Source: Mytilus californianus
Lineage: Eukaryota; Mollusca; Bivalvia; Mytilida; Mytilidae
Assembly: GCF_021869535.1 (NCBI RefSeq)
Contig: NW_026262582.1
Span: forward strand, 56,308,851-56,372,850
Direction: 5' to 3'
DNA: 64,000 nucleotides
Every line of letters begins with the position of its first letter. The first letter of the stretch is position 1. Of the stretch, positions 33,960 through 44,588 are shown piece by piece. The notes under the pieces were generated by a model. The model ran no database searches and was not told the DNA's origin. It saw only the letters and a program-made list of their open reading frames with translations. The position numbers were made by a program, and so were the translations under genes.

Positions 33960-34340
33960 GACAATATGAATTTAATAGGATCATTTATCAACACCTTATG
34001 AAGCACAAACATCCTATTAAATATTTAACATTTCAACCTTTAGAAGAAGTAAACATGCAACCTGGGGAATCTCATTCAAAATTTGTACGATCACGGAAAA
34101 TAATTGAATTAAATTGGATTAAAAAATTACAGACAGTCTATCCTCTCAGTCTTAATGATAATATCATGGGAATTGGTAATATATCAAGAACCGATTTGTT
34201 AACATTTTGGATATAGTTTCTAAAACTGTTCGTAAAAACCGTTCTCGTGGGCGTAGAATAAATCGCAATCAGAGAAAATTTCGTACAAATACAAATAATT
34301 CGGACCTAACTACTATTTCAAAAAACAAAAGCAGACATTA
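33960..34340 (+). pseudogene. PLE: C-terminal part of GIY-YIG endonuclease
   Basis: LIKHKHPIKYLTFQPLEEVN, then RSRKIIELNWIKKLQTVYPL followed by SLNDNIMG. The 'E..WI..L.T.YP.gLN' block is the C-terminal catalytic-Glu region of GIY-YIG nucleases fused to PLE RTs. The GIY and YIG strands themselves are missing (5' truncation). A basic linker (KNRSRGRRINRNQRKF) follows after a frameshift. Endonuclease upstream of RT implies the permuted order. Confidence 0.7.
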
Positions 34341-34539
34341 TCTGTTAACCAAGTTCTGTTTTTTTACCTTTTGATAAATTACATCGAATTTTGGAGGATT
34401 GCAACACAATTCCATATTGCAGTCCTAAGTATGAAATCGTCCAAATTATAATTGCATATTGTTTTTCTAAATTGTTTCCCAAAATTGATCGCCCCGAAGA
34501 TCATAAAAGTATTTCATTAAATTCAAATATGTCAATAAA

Positions 34540-36525
34540 GGTTTTGATTTTGTAAATATTGTCAGTATTCTTAATGATCATTCCGTTAAAGAACAAATCC
34601 CTGGTTATGTTGATGATACTGAGGTCCCTCTTATTTGTTATGTTTACAAAAAATCTACCCGGAAATATGTTAAGTGTGTAAAGATGTTAATATCAGTGAC
34701 AATACACATACGTCACAAAATTGCAGTAAATACAAATACATTTACGGCCCCAGTTCCCATTTTATAAGAGGACACCATAACATCGTCCATCATCGAGAGT
34801 TGAAATCATTCCCTACTAAAGGACCTAAATATCGTCCTCCCCGTCAATTATTAATTGGAATGAGTGTCGTAACATCATCAACGACTCACTCCGTACTTAC
34901 TGTATGAAATGGATAAAACAACGAGAAAAAGCTGACAACAAAATTCATTCTTAGATTCTTTTTTTAATTCAGTAATGAACATAGTTGATATTAGTATTAA
35001 ACATTTTAAAGAACATGTTATTCCTAACAACAACCATAATAGCCCTATTTCTTGTTATTAAACATAAGCTAAAAGAACTCGCCAAGGAATTTGTTTTTGT
35101 CCTGGCTGTTAAGGCTGCCAATAATATCATTATTGTTTGACGTAAATTTTAAATTGAGGTTTTGCAAAAAGAAATCACCAATTCACCAACATTCCAACGG
35201 ACTCCATTTTTCGGAAATTGGCATCTGTAACAAACATAAACTTTTAGCTACCTCTTTACAAGCAGAACCGAATAACATGAAAGTTCCAACTATGTACTGG
35301 CTTCCGAAGCTGCACAAAACACCTTACAAACATAGATTTATTTCGTCTTCATTGTTCCACTTTGAAACTGTCTATTCTAATTACTAGTACACTTGGTACA
35401 ATCAAAAACCTGGTAATGAATTGTTTAAATAAAGCCTTTCAAAAAATAGTGGAATTATTTACTTTAAAGTGTCAAAAATTCGTTAGAAGTACTTGAAAAA
35501 TTGCATGCTCATATTGGTGATTTCGAATCTATTCAAAGTTTTGATTTCTCTACCCTATATATATCACTTTGCCTCATAATCTCATTAAAAAAAAATTTCA
35601 CATACCTAATAAAATGGGCATTTAAAAAGTCAGAATGCGAACATTATGTTCAAACTCTTTTAGGTAATTTCTTAGTAACAACAAACAAAAGAACTATGTC
35701 AATTGGACCTGCTTTGATACGTTAACTGCACTTGAATTTTTACTAGATTTTTGTTCGCTACGGAGATTCCGTATATCGTCAAGTTATCGGAATTTCAATG
35801 GGGACTAACTGTGCACCACTTATTGCGGACCTGTTTCTGTATTGTTACGAGTTACAATTTATGACTAACATCAGCAAAGACCCATCGAAACAATATCTGA
35901 TACAAAATTTGAATACACTTTTAGATATTTGGATGATGTATTGGTTCTCAACAATGACGACTTCAGCATGTACACTAAAGAGATTTATCCTGCTGAGCTG
36001 ACTTTAAATAATGATAATGCTAACAAATGAACAATATCCTTTCCTTGATCTTGATATCTTCACCTTTAACGGAAAGATAGTACCAAAATTTACGATAAAA
36101 GAGATGATTTTTCAATTCCTATTGTTAATTATCCATTTTTAGATGGTGGCGTTCCCTTTTCGCCATCTTAAGGTGTTTATATATCTCAACTTGTTCGATT
36201 TGCTAGTGTATGTAACAACGTATTTGATTTTAACGAAAGAAATCTCTGTATTACTGAAAATTATTACACCAGGTTTTTCGATATCACAAACTTGTTTAAA
36301 CATTTACTAAACCTTATCATCAGTACAAGGACATCATTGGTAAATATAAATCAACGTGCAGACATCTTATACGTTCAGGTATTTCACATCCCTTCTTTTA
36401 TGGTGATATTCTATACAAAGCACAAAAATGTCGTCGTTCACCTCAATAGTTATCCAAACCTTTAAACAGACTTATTCCGAAGGGATATAGTTACGATACT
36501 GCTATCAGGTAATTAAAGATGGCAT
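34540..36525 (+). pseudogene. PLE reverse transcriptase
   Basis: Segments across several frames: VNKGFDFVNIVSILNDHSV, TEVPLICYVYKKSTRKYV, YIYGPSSHFIRG, TKGPKYRPPRQL, the ADK-like motif (FVFVLAVKAANN, with the Asp of ADK lost), TMYWLPKLHKTPYKHRFIS (35300 region), QSFDFSTLYISL, GISMGTNCAPLIADLFLYCY (about 35789-35850) and the catalytic YLDD at 35926-35937 (intact but out of frame). Downstream PLE-type C-terminal text follows: FLDLDIFTFN, PIVNYPFLDGG, SHPFFYGDILY. The catalytic box survives, yet more than six shifts or stops separate the pieces. Confidence 0.8.
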
Positions 36526-37084
36526 TTTTTTTTATATTGATTCGCTCTTAGGGTCTTTGCATTGGAAATTAACACATTTATTCTAAAACCAGTTGTTGGC
36601 ATGATACGGGTTATGTTCTTCTCGTATATTTTATGATTGTATGATACTAAACCCCTAACGGGAGGAATTGTGCTTAATTTTCAAATGATGAAGACATTAT
36701 CTTTCAATCAGTTAAATTGAGGTCTGCAGATGGGATGTTAGTAACTGCTAGTAGTTCATTGATCATTGTCATTTTACTTAGTTTCTTCTGTTACCTATTC
36801 TTACATTGGACTCGGACTTCTTTTAAACTGAGTTTTATTGTGCGTATTGCTGTGTGTTTGTTTATTCTACATTGGCTAGATGTATAGGGGGGTTGAGGTC
36901 TCACAAAACATGTTTCGGAGTTTAGTTTGACGTCCATTTTCGCTGAACTAGTATACATTTTTGTTTAGGGGCCAGCTGAAGCCCGCCTCCGCTATGTTGA
37001 AGACCCATTGGTGGCCTTTGGCTGTTTTCCGCTCTTTGATTGGGTTGTTGTCTCTTTGACACATTCTCAATTTTATTAAATTTC

Positions 37085-38175
37085 CCAACTACATGAAACT
37101 CCCGCCTTTGTCCATTTCTTGCGTGATTGCCTTCCTGCACCTTTGCTATTAACCCAGCTTCATGAACATATGTCTAACAAAGACTTTACTTTTCTTTTAT
37201 CCAAGCGCGTTAAAACCTAGTAGTGTACAGGCATTGAACAACATTGTCGCCCTGTCCGATCCCATATCTTCGCAGAGGTAACGAAAAGACTTACTAACTT
37301 TATTCTAAATATATCTGCTCTTTTTGTACATAATTAAATATACATTTAGTATCTTTGAATGAAGTTACCTTGCAAGATATATAGCCTGTTTATCTGGTCG
37401 TTTATGTTTCAAGTCTATACAAAATTATCTTACAGTCATAAGCCTTCTTCACAAAGAAGTGCATTTACCTTCCCCTATAAATTCTCATTACATAAAAGGA
37501 GTGCTTCGAGGGGCTAAACGACTTTTAGGGGATGCCCAACACCCTAAATAACCAATTACTCCAGTTCTTTTGAGGGGTATTTTTTCAGCTAAATTTAAGA
37601 CATAGCTGTGATACAACCATTTTGGCAGCTTGTTTGGTTGCTTTTATTACGCAAATCAAAGTTGTATGTACCATCACTGCACGAGTTTGACCAGACCAAT
37701 CGCCAATCTGTTATTTTTCACAAAGATGGTGTAATCTTAAAAATTGGAAAGAAAAAAAATTCAAAATTTAGAAAGAGTTTTTGAAATCCGATTCCCTAGA
37801 ATTCCGGGATCCCCCTTTTGTCCTGCACAAGCTTTAATGTTGTCATTCAAGATAGTATCTTCAGGTAGTCAATGTTCACCAGCTTTTTTTATATTGGACT
37901 GTCACTAAAGTACTTCCCCTCGCATACTAGGTTTTTCTTACCAAATTGAAAAGGATCCTAACTGCCATGGGCATTAATAATTACCTTTATTCTAGAATAG
38001 TTTCAGACGCGGAGGGGCCTCATTTGCCTTCGAATGTGGTTTCCCATCTGAACTTATAAAATCACAAGGTGATTGGAAAAGTAATACCTATCAAAAGTAC
38101 ATATATCCCTCCGTTCAGTACAGGCACTTTGGTATGACTCGTTTTGCACAGGCCTTAAACAAGACTTAATTAGTT
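37085..38175 (+). pseudogene. YR element #2 tyrosine recombinase, decayed, His-to-Asn substitution
   Basis: Pol end remnant (LLLTQLHEHMSNKDFTFLLS), then recombinase: HLPSPINSHYIKGVLRGAKR-like text near 37460-37520, LLRKSKLYVPSLHEFDQTNR with catalytic Arg near 37645, and SFRRGGASFAFECGFPSELI. The expected HSFRRGG box reads Asn-Ser-Phe-Arg (AAT at 37996-37998), so the catalytic His is gone. GDWKSNTYQKYIYPSVQ follows, with the likely nucleophile Tyr at 38098-38100. Frameshifts separate all blocks. Confirms that the PLE upstream is an insertion within this element. Confidence 0.7.
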
Positions 38176-39289
38176 AAGTTGCATCTAGACTACATAGTAA
38201 ACCTTTGTATGATGTATTTTTGCAAATACTATAATTATATATTATAATTTCATTCTGAATACATGTTGATATGTTCTGATTGATTGATTGTTGGTTGCTT
38301 AACGTCCAGTGGCAAATATTTCATGCATATTCAGGACGAGAACAAATTAACAATAAATACAATAGGTAGGTTTTGTAATAGAGGCGTCTGGGATTAAGGT
38401 CGGAAAAATTTGGACTGCCACGGGAAATGAGGGTATATTGGATAGGGACAGAAATTTAGCCTTGCAACAGGTCACCTACGGACCCCTCAAAGAGTTGTTC
38501 CAAGGGTTCTTAACGTGCAAAGAGCGTGGCACTCTCTTTACACGAGGCATCGGATTTAACGTCCCCATTCTGACCGGACGTGGCTGCAAATTTGTACATC
38601 CCGCACAGCCCTTGGGGGATGATATGTTCTGACTTTTGTTTATGAATTTCAATTGTTGTACACTGTACTATTATTATGATTGTCTAATTGTAATTTTCAT
38701 TTGGGGCATTGCAAATGACGTCCTTCAGTAAAGAATTAAGTGTTTGGTTTAAAGACATTTTTAAACTTTTCTCTTTAGAGGCTGGTATTGTACTTTGATG
38801 TCATGATTCGGTACTTATTAAGACATAAATTTTTGTATGTAAATATTCTTATTATAAAATTAACTTTTTTCATGATTTTCCTGCCACTTCATTTCAGGTT
38901 TGGACAATTTATTTTTTGGAGAACCACAGTTTCGATTATCTTTTATTCAATTCTAGATCATCACTAGTCATGCTTATTTTTGCCTTATATGAATTTGAAT
39001 TTTACATTAAAATAAACTGTGGTTAGTTTTCCGAAACCTGACTTTGTTTTATACATAATTATGTTTACATTCTACACTGCTTTATATTCCACAAGGCCAC
39101 TGTATCCGGTGGTGTATCCAACCTTGATGAGTAATTTCAAAACCCTCAAATGTTGACAGGGAGGCAGAAAAGAAGCAGTGTTATGTCCTTTTTCCTATTA
39201 TGGAGGGTATAACAGGGTGGGTTTACTGCGCCCCCATATATTTACAGATTAACTTTATAATCAACGTGATTACAGCATATTTGAAAAAA
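38176..39289. repeat. 3' flank of YR element #2 with inserted TGATTGATTGTTGG repeat (38276-38635)
   Basis: 38276-38635 is a mussel repeat I recognise: TGATTGATTGTTGGTTGCTT, CCAGTGGCAAATATTTCATG, TTGCAACAGGTCACCTACGG, GAGCGTGGCACTCTCTTTAC and CCCGCACAGCCCTTGGGGGA. A partial copy of its start is at about 55140-55260. The DNA on either side is AT-rich, with no further coding seen. Confidence 0.7.
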
Positions 39290-39299
39290 ATACAAGTCA

Positions 39300-40965
39300 T
39301 GAGTAATACAGGAATTCCAAAATCTGGTATGGTAGAGTTGAACAGCGACCCAACACAAATAGTTTAATAAAAAATCTGTTTTGTTGTGGAGGCGTGTGCT
39401 CCTGTTGAGATATTACATTACACTTGGGGAAAATGATAGTATTAACGTCACTTGGTCTGATTACCATATCAAATCTATGAAAATTCGATTAGAAGCTCCC
39501 TTTCAACTTGTGTGACCAGCAACAAACTTGTCGAAATCAGTAACGCAGATTGCTGTTGAAGGAAAACAAAATGTGTTACTATAATCCTTTATTGCACTAA
39601 ATATAATTGCTTGGTACAAGGAAAAGTGACGCAGAAGTGGGTTGAAACCGAATTCAAACTGATAAGTGATCAAGTTCAAGAGATGATGAAAAAAGGGGGA
39701 GGGGAACATGATAAACTAATAGTATATATATATATGAATGAATAGTATGCCTCTAGATAATCCATTGAACAATGATAACCAAGAGTATAAAACAGGTCAC
39801 AAAGTATCAAATGATGCTACAGAAAATCAATTGTGGTAATTAGTAGAAAAGAAGGAGAAAATGATGACAAACTAAATATTTAAACTTAAATACAGAACAT
39901 AAAGAGACAGAAATTGAAAAATAAGGTATAAATGAGAGTTAATGTAACTTACCAAATAGAGACATTATAGAAATTCTACATACTATCGAGAGTGATCATA
40001 TTAGTCAAACGGTATCTTTACAGAATGATGTCCAATCAGTGCAAATTGGAAACAACCAAATTCTTCAAATAACAAACAAACAAAAAATGACACATAATTT
40101 GAAATACTAGAGAAAAAGTTTGTTAAATCAGTAATGGTAAAATACTAGAAAGAATATACAAATTAGAAATAAAAGCTGATCAGCTGATTTTACGTTTTGA
40201 GAAAATAAAACAAAATTTATACAAAAATAATGTAAATAGTACAAATGAAAAAAGTGAAGCAGACCACGCTAACTGTAGTAAATTTATTGAAACCCTGATT
40301 GAATTAAAAACAAAAAATTCAGGATTAGGGGAAGCAAATTTGAAAAATTTGACATCGAAAATAAAGCTAAACAAGATACAGAACATGAAACTCAGCAAAC
40401 ATTCAGGTTAATGTAGACATGCATAATAAATTAAACATGTTAAAAATTTATCTGAAGAATCAGAAGCGGAATATAGTCATGTTCTTTTCATAAGTGAGAA
40501 CACGTTAAACAATAACAAACATATTAAGAGCTTAAACACAGAAGAAAGTAAAAAGAATGAAAGATGGGACTTAAACGACAATAATATCACAACTGAATTT
40601 GGATCATTGGATCTTCAGTTACGAAACACATAAATCCTAAAATTTGCCAACATCAAAAATTGTACTTTGTGAATTACTTCCTAGATTCCAGAGGAATACA
40701 ATCTGGAGAAAAAACGTATGAAAAAAGAAGGTAGAGTTCTACACAAGATTAAAGGAAATTTAAGATCAATATAATTGTAGTTTGGTTACTTGTCCATATC
40801 TGAGAGAAGAAATTATAATTGGTGGAATTCATCCTTCAATAGAAACCGGTGTCCCAAAACTAGTACGAGCATACAATAAAGTTCTGAATAAAATGATGGG
40901 GCTGAATGAGTGTTTTAATAATTAAAATAAATCTACTAAACTAAAGTTACCCAAAGAGAAATAAT
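39300..40965 (+). pseudogene. LINE ORF1-like protein, heavily decayed
   Basis: Recoverable pieces: TQKWVETEFKLISDQVQEMM (near 39632-39690), long Lys/Glu/Asn-rich helical text from 39840 to 40600 (for example SVSLQNDVQSVQIGNNQILQ-like), NCTLCELLPRFQRNTIW near 40655, and EEIIIGGIHPSIETGVPKLV near 40808-40865. The last has the 'DGIHP...G...L' look of an SGNH domain end. Many stops; reading frame changes repeatedly. Assignment depends on the following endonuclease. Confidence 0.5.
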
Positions 40966-41769
40966 CATATCTGATGTATATGGAGAACCAAACATGTATA
41001 CGAAAGAACATGAAAAAACTATTGTGTAAAGAATAAACAGCAACATACCTTTATGTACAGCCAGGGACCCTCAAATCAGAATCACAATATACACATGGAA
41101 GAACAAGACAAAAGGAACTATGACACAAGTCATACTCAATATTTTGATTATGATCATGGTTTGACGGACAAAAGTAAAATGCATGAATTCGTCCATCATA
41201 AATATGATGACAATGCTCAGAAATGTTTAAATGGGTTTTAACAAATAGTTAGATTTTAATAGCTGTTATTGCTACTTTTTTTTATATTGTCACAATTCAA
41301 AATTGTCTTTTAATTCAATTTTAATATAGAAACACAAGAAAGAACAAGTTAAAATTAACATGTAGGTATAGGTATAATTCAAGTATTCATTCCCCGTTTC
41401 CATTCTCAATTCTATTGGCAATAATTTTATTATCTAGTCATAAATATAAACTAATATTAACTTACAAGTTTAATTGAAATTAAGAAAATATTCCGTGTTT
41501 CAAAAATAATGAAAAAAAACCCAATAATAATAGTAAAGCTCTATTATCCTATTTTGGAATTATAATACTTTCTGTAACTTAATATTTGATAATTATTTGA
41601 GATTTGATCTACATGGAATTTATTTTCAACATATATAGATATATTAATGTATAGATTCGTACCAGGTCCTGTATTTGTGTATACTAGTATATGCCATATG
41701 TGTGTAGGTATGTAAGTGTTATGAGACTGTATAAATAATGTTTACTATAAGACAAAATTTGAAAAGGGA

Positions 41770-42335
41770 ATTACTTATCTAAAAATGTAACAAAATCTCA
41801 CAATAGATCGTGGATGAAACTAGATAAGTCATTTCTTGGACTTCAAGAAGATTTGTATAAATGTGGCATATATATTCCACCAAAAAATTCCCATCATTGT
41901 AATAATGAAAACGAAAGATTGGAATCAGAAATAAGTTTTCTTTTTAGTGAAGGAAAATTGTTGTTAATGGGCGAATTTAACTCAAGAGTATCTACTTATT
42001 CTGTTTTTGTAGCATATGATGAAAACAAAATAAATTTGACTCATATTTTACCAGACAACTATAAATCAGATTTTCAATTGTCTAGAAAAAGTCAAGATAA
42101 AATCATAAACCATCAAAGGAAGGGATTTACTAGACCTCTGTGTTTCTGTTCAACTCGCATTCAAATGGGAGATTTATTGGAGATTTTTTAGGAAATATAA
42201 CATTTTTAACATAAAAGGATGTAGTATAGTTGATTATGAAATAACTAGTGAGAGTCTATTCTCCTCGGTGAATTATTTTATGGTTTAAACTCCATCATAC
42301 TTCTCAGATCATAATCAAATGGTTACCCATTTAAA
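41770..42335 (+). pseudogene. LINE APE endonuclease with GEFN in place of GDFN
   Basis: Open frame 41814-42191: KLDKSFLGLQEDLYKCGIYI, PPKNSHH, ESEISFLFSEGKLLLMGEFN, SRVS, then SRKSQDKIINHQRKGF and IQMGDLLEIF. Continued with a shift: KGCSIVDYEITSESLF and YFSDHNQMV, which preserve the final SDH motif. The catalytic Asp of GDFN is Glu here (near 41970), a substitution expected to harm activity. The N-terminal Asn and Glu motifs are absent from the open frame. Confidence 0.75.
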
Positions 42336-42544
42336 AAGAAAAACTATCAAATATAAATAAAAAAGTAGATTTTGAATTCAAATGGAAAAAGACTTCAAAA
42401 CTCTTGCTTGCTTTCAAGAGAAAATACACAGACTTTATTACAAAAATTTCGTTATAGAATTGTTACATAGATTACTCACCTGTTTGTCCACGATGTGCTA
42501 GGGTTTATTGTTTACAAAAAAGCTTGAACATCCTTTACAATCCA

Positions 42545-42960
42545 GAATAAAGAGCTGCGCCATGAGCGCATGATACGCCCGTCGCTTTTTCAAAGAATAA
42601 TGTTCCATAACTCCTCAATGTCATATCGGAAATTTAAAAAAAAAACCAAAGGGAGAATAGATATAAACAAGTCACCAAAGTTTCATGAAAACTGCTCAAA
42701 GCACTTTTGGTTTATTGTCTGAAAACTGGAAAACCCCCCTTTTTTAAGAATAAAACCCCACAACTTGGAAACGTAAAATCTAAAATGTATAAAAATCGAA
42801 AGGGAGCTCGCGTCAATAGATATAAACAATTCACCAAAGTTTCATGCAAATTGGTTAAAGCGTTTTTGAGTTATTGTCCGCAAGGTTGACGACGGACGGA
42901 CGGACGCACGCACGCACAATGGTATACCATAATACGTCCCGTGAGTCACTAAAGTTGTAC
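42545..42960 (+). repeat. Mussel repeat GAGCTGCGCCATGAGCGCAT ... ATACGTCCCG
   Basis: Begins AGCTGCGCCATGAGCGCATG, contains two related lines (ATAGATATAAACAAGTCACCAAAGTTT near 42660 and a repeat of it near 42820), then a GACGGACGG/CGCA microsatellite (42888-42918) and TATACCATAATACGTCCCG. Recognised as a common mussel repeat. Non-coding. Confidence 0.7.
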
Positions 42961-43586
42961 GCACCATAGAAGGTGTACCTGAATAAGTCCATTTCTATAC
43001 TTGATTTAACCGATATCTTAATTTATATACATGTTTTAGGGAAATCATTGCTAGCACTGCATGCAATAATCCTATATCTATTAAGTACAGAATTGTCAAA
43101 TTTAAGAGAACAAGGGGAAAGCCTGTGGATTTTTGTATAAAATTCCCTTATGTTTAGCATTAAAACAACAAAAGGGTACATTATCCTTAAGAGAAAATAT
43201 TAAAATGTTTTTAGAAGTTATTTTATTCATTTTTTTTAAATGACTACTGACGATAGAATTTTCCATCATTTTAATCAATCTTTCATTTAAATTATATAAA
43301 TATAGCACGCCTTAACGCATTTAACGCACGAAAAGCGTAGCCTTGAACGGGTTAAATATGTTAATGAGTAAAACGCGGCTATATATAATTTATAATATGA
43401 ATTGTTAAATGCTGACCAATGAAACTTAAATATGCTTTTCATCAATTAAATACGTCAATCAAACAGTGGCGCCATAAAGGTCTCATATTTTCAGAAAATA
43501 AACACATATAGCATCTTTTCAGTAGGATTTGTATTTCAGATACATGTATTTGTAAATGAAGAATTGTCGTTGAATTTACGTATATG

Positions 43587-44588
43587 TTCCGGACCATATG
43601 AGTATTTGGACCATTCGCGTATACTCATATGGTCCGACCATACGCGCATGATAGAACCATATCGGTATAATTGCGAGTAATTTAAGATCTGTACTTTGTG
43701 TCTTTTTGTTGTAAGTGATGTATAAATACACTACCACGTCCGGTCTGTGTTTTTGTTAGATGTTGTTCTGCTTGGAATCGATCTGATGAGTTAAAACCTT
43801 TTCAACTGATTTTTATAGATTGTTCTTATGTTCTGCTGTAACACCACTGTCCAAGGTTAAGGGAGGGTTAACAAACATGATAAACCCCGCCACGTGCTTT
43901 ATGTGCCTGCCCAAATTCAGGAGCCTGTAGTTAAGTGGTTGTCTTTGGTTCATGTCTGTAATTTTCGATTTTCGTAAATTGTTTTGTTATAACTTAGGCC
44001 GTTAGTTTTCTCAATTGAACTGTTTCATATTTTTCATGTCCGGGCCTTTTATAGCCGACTATACGGTATGGGTTTTTCCCATTGTTGAAGGCAGTACTGG
44101 TTGCCTATAATTGCTTACATCTACTTCACTCGAACTTTTGTGGATTTTTGTCTCATCGGCAATCATACCACATCTCCTTATTTCTATATCGTTTGGTCAT
44201 TAACGGGCCAGACCATATGAGTATTTAGACCATGTAGGTATTTTTTAAATGAATAAAAGCTTCCTTTTGCAGGTTCACAAAGCTCATTCTCCAAACCCAA
44301 AACGGGTTACTAAATGAATTTCTTTATCTTTGACATATTGTCTGAATATTGGTGTATTTGTTATCTTGCATTCCCTTTATCTTGTCGACTGCATGTTTCT
44401 TCCATTTGGAACTTACATTATGAAGGAACTAATATTTCGTGACAGTTTAAGTCAAATTTCATTTTAAAAACAATTTATCTATGGCACATTTTCAACATTC
44501 ATCATGCATTTTAATTACCCGGACAATACGCGTATGGTCGAACCATACGATTATATATGAATATGGTCCAAATACTCATATTGTCCGT
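43587..44588. mobile_element. TIR element with CGGACCATATGAGTATTTGG ends
   Basis: Left end CGGACCATATGAGTATTTGG at 43587; the right end is its inverse (CCAAATACTCATATTGTCCG) ending at 44588. A second inverted block follows on each side (GACCATACGCG). TIRs about 60 bp with mismatches. An internal related stretch is at 44209-44232 (AGACCATATGAGTATTTAGA). No TSD identified, no transposase. It contains the inserted repeat 43745-44195. Confidence 0.65.
43745..44195 (+). repeat. Longest copy of the ...AATCATACCACATCTTC repeat family
   Basis: From TGTGTTTTTGTTAGATGTTG through CACCACTGTCCAAGGTTAAG, TAAACCCCGCCACGTG, CCTGCCCAAATTCAGG (43906-43921), GGCCTTTTATAGCCGAC, CATTGTTGAAGGCAGTACTG and AATCATACCACATCTCC. 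Shorter copies sharing only the 3' part are at 46640-46785, 51639-51820, 60005-60145 and, inverted, 59568-59620. This is consistent with 5'-truncated retroposition. Confidence 0.75.

Larger units (their letters stand above)
33955..37080 (+). mobile_element. Penelope-like element (permuted, GIY-YIG upstream of RT), 5'-truncated
   Basis: Inserted in YR element #2. Starts within the end of a GIY-YIG endonuclease, continues through the RT (to about 36520), then a 3' untranslated region ending in a module that is also found alone, inverted, at 49775-50050 (GGGGCCAGCTGAAGCCCGCC, TTGGTGGCC, GTTGTTGTCTCTTTGACACA). The endonuclease precedes the RT, as in the Naiad-type group of PLEs, rather than following it as in classical Penelope. 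Coding resumes as the YR element right after 37080. Confidence 0.75.
31263..38175 (+). mobile_element. YR retroelement #2 (DIRS/Ngaro-like), interrupted by a repeat and a PLE
   Basis: Gag (31263-32760, split by 31707-32055), RT and RNase H (32760-33925), then a PLE (33955-37080), then pol end and tyrosine recombinase (37085-38175). Removing the insertions gives gag-RT-RNase H-YR in one strand and order, the DIRS/Ngaro layout. The protein sequences differ from element #1, so this is a distinct family. All ORFs are broken. Confidence 0.8.
39290..42470 (+). mobile_element. LINE remnant: ORF1 (coiled coil, SGNH-like) and APE endonuclease, RT missing
   Basis: Decayed ORF1 text (39300-40965), spacer, then an endonuclease (41770-42335). 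It is cut before the RT and followed by another repeat at 42545. It differs from the LINE in DIRS #1: here the ORF1 has a GGIHPSIETGVPKLV esterase-like end. As there, the 5' half remains and the RT is lost. Confidence 0.65.
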
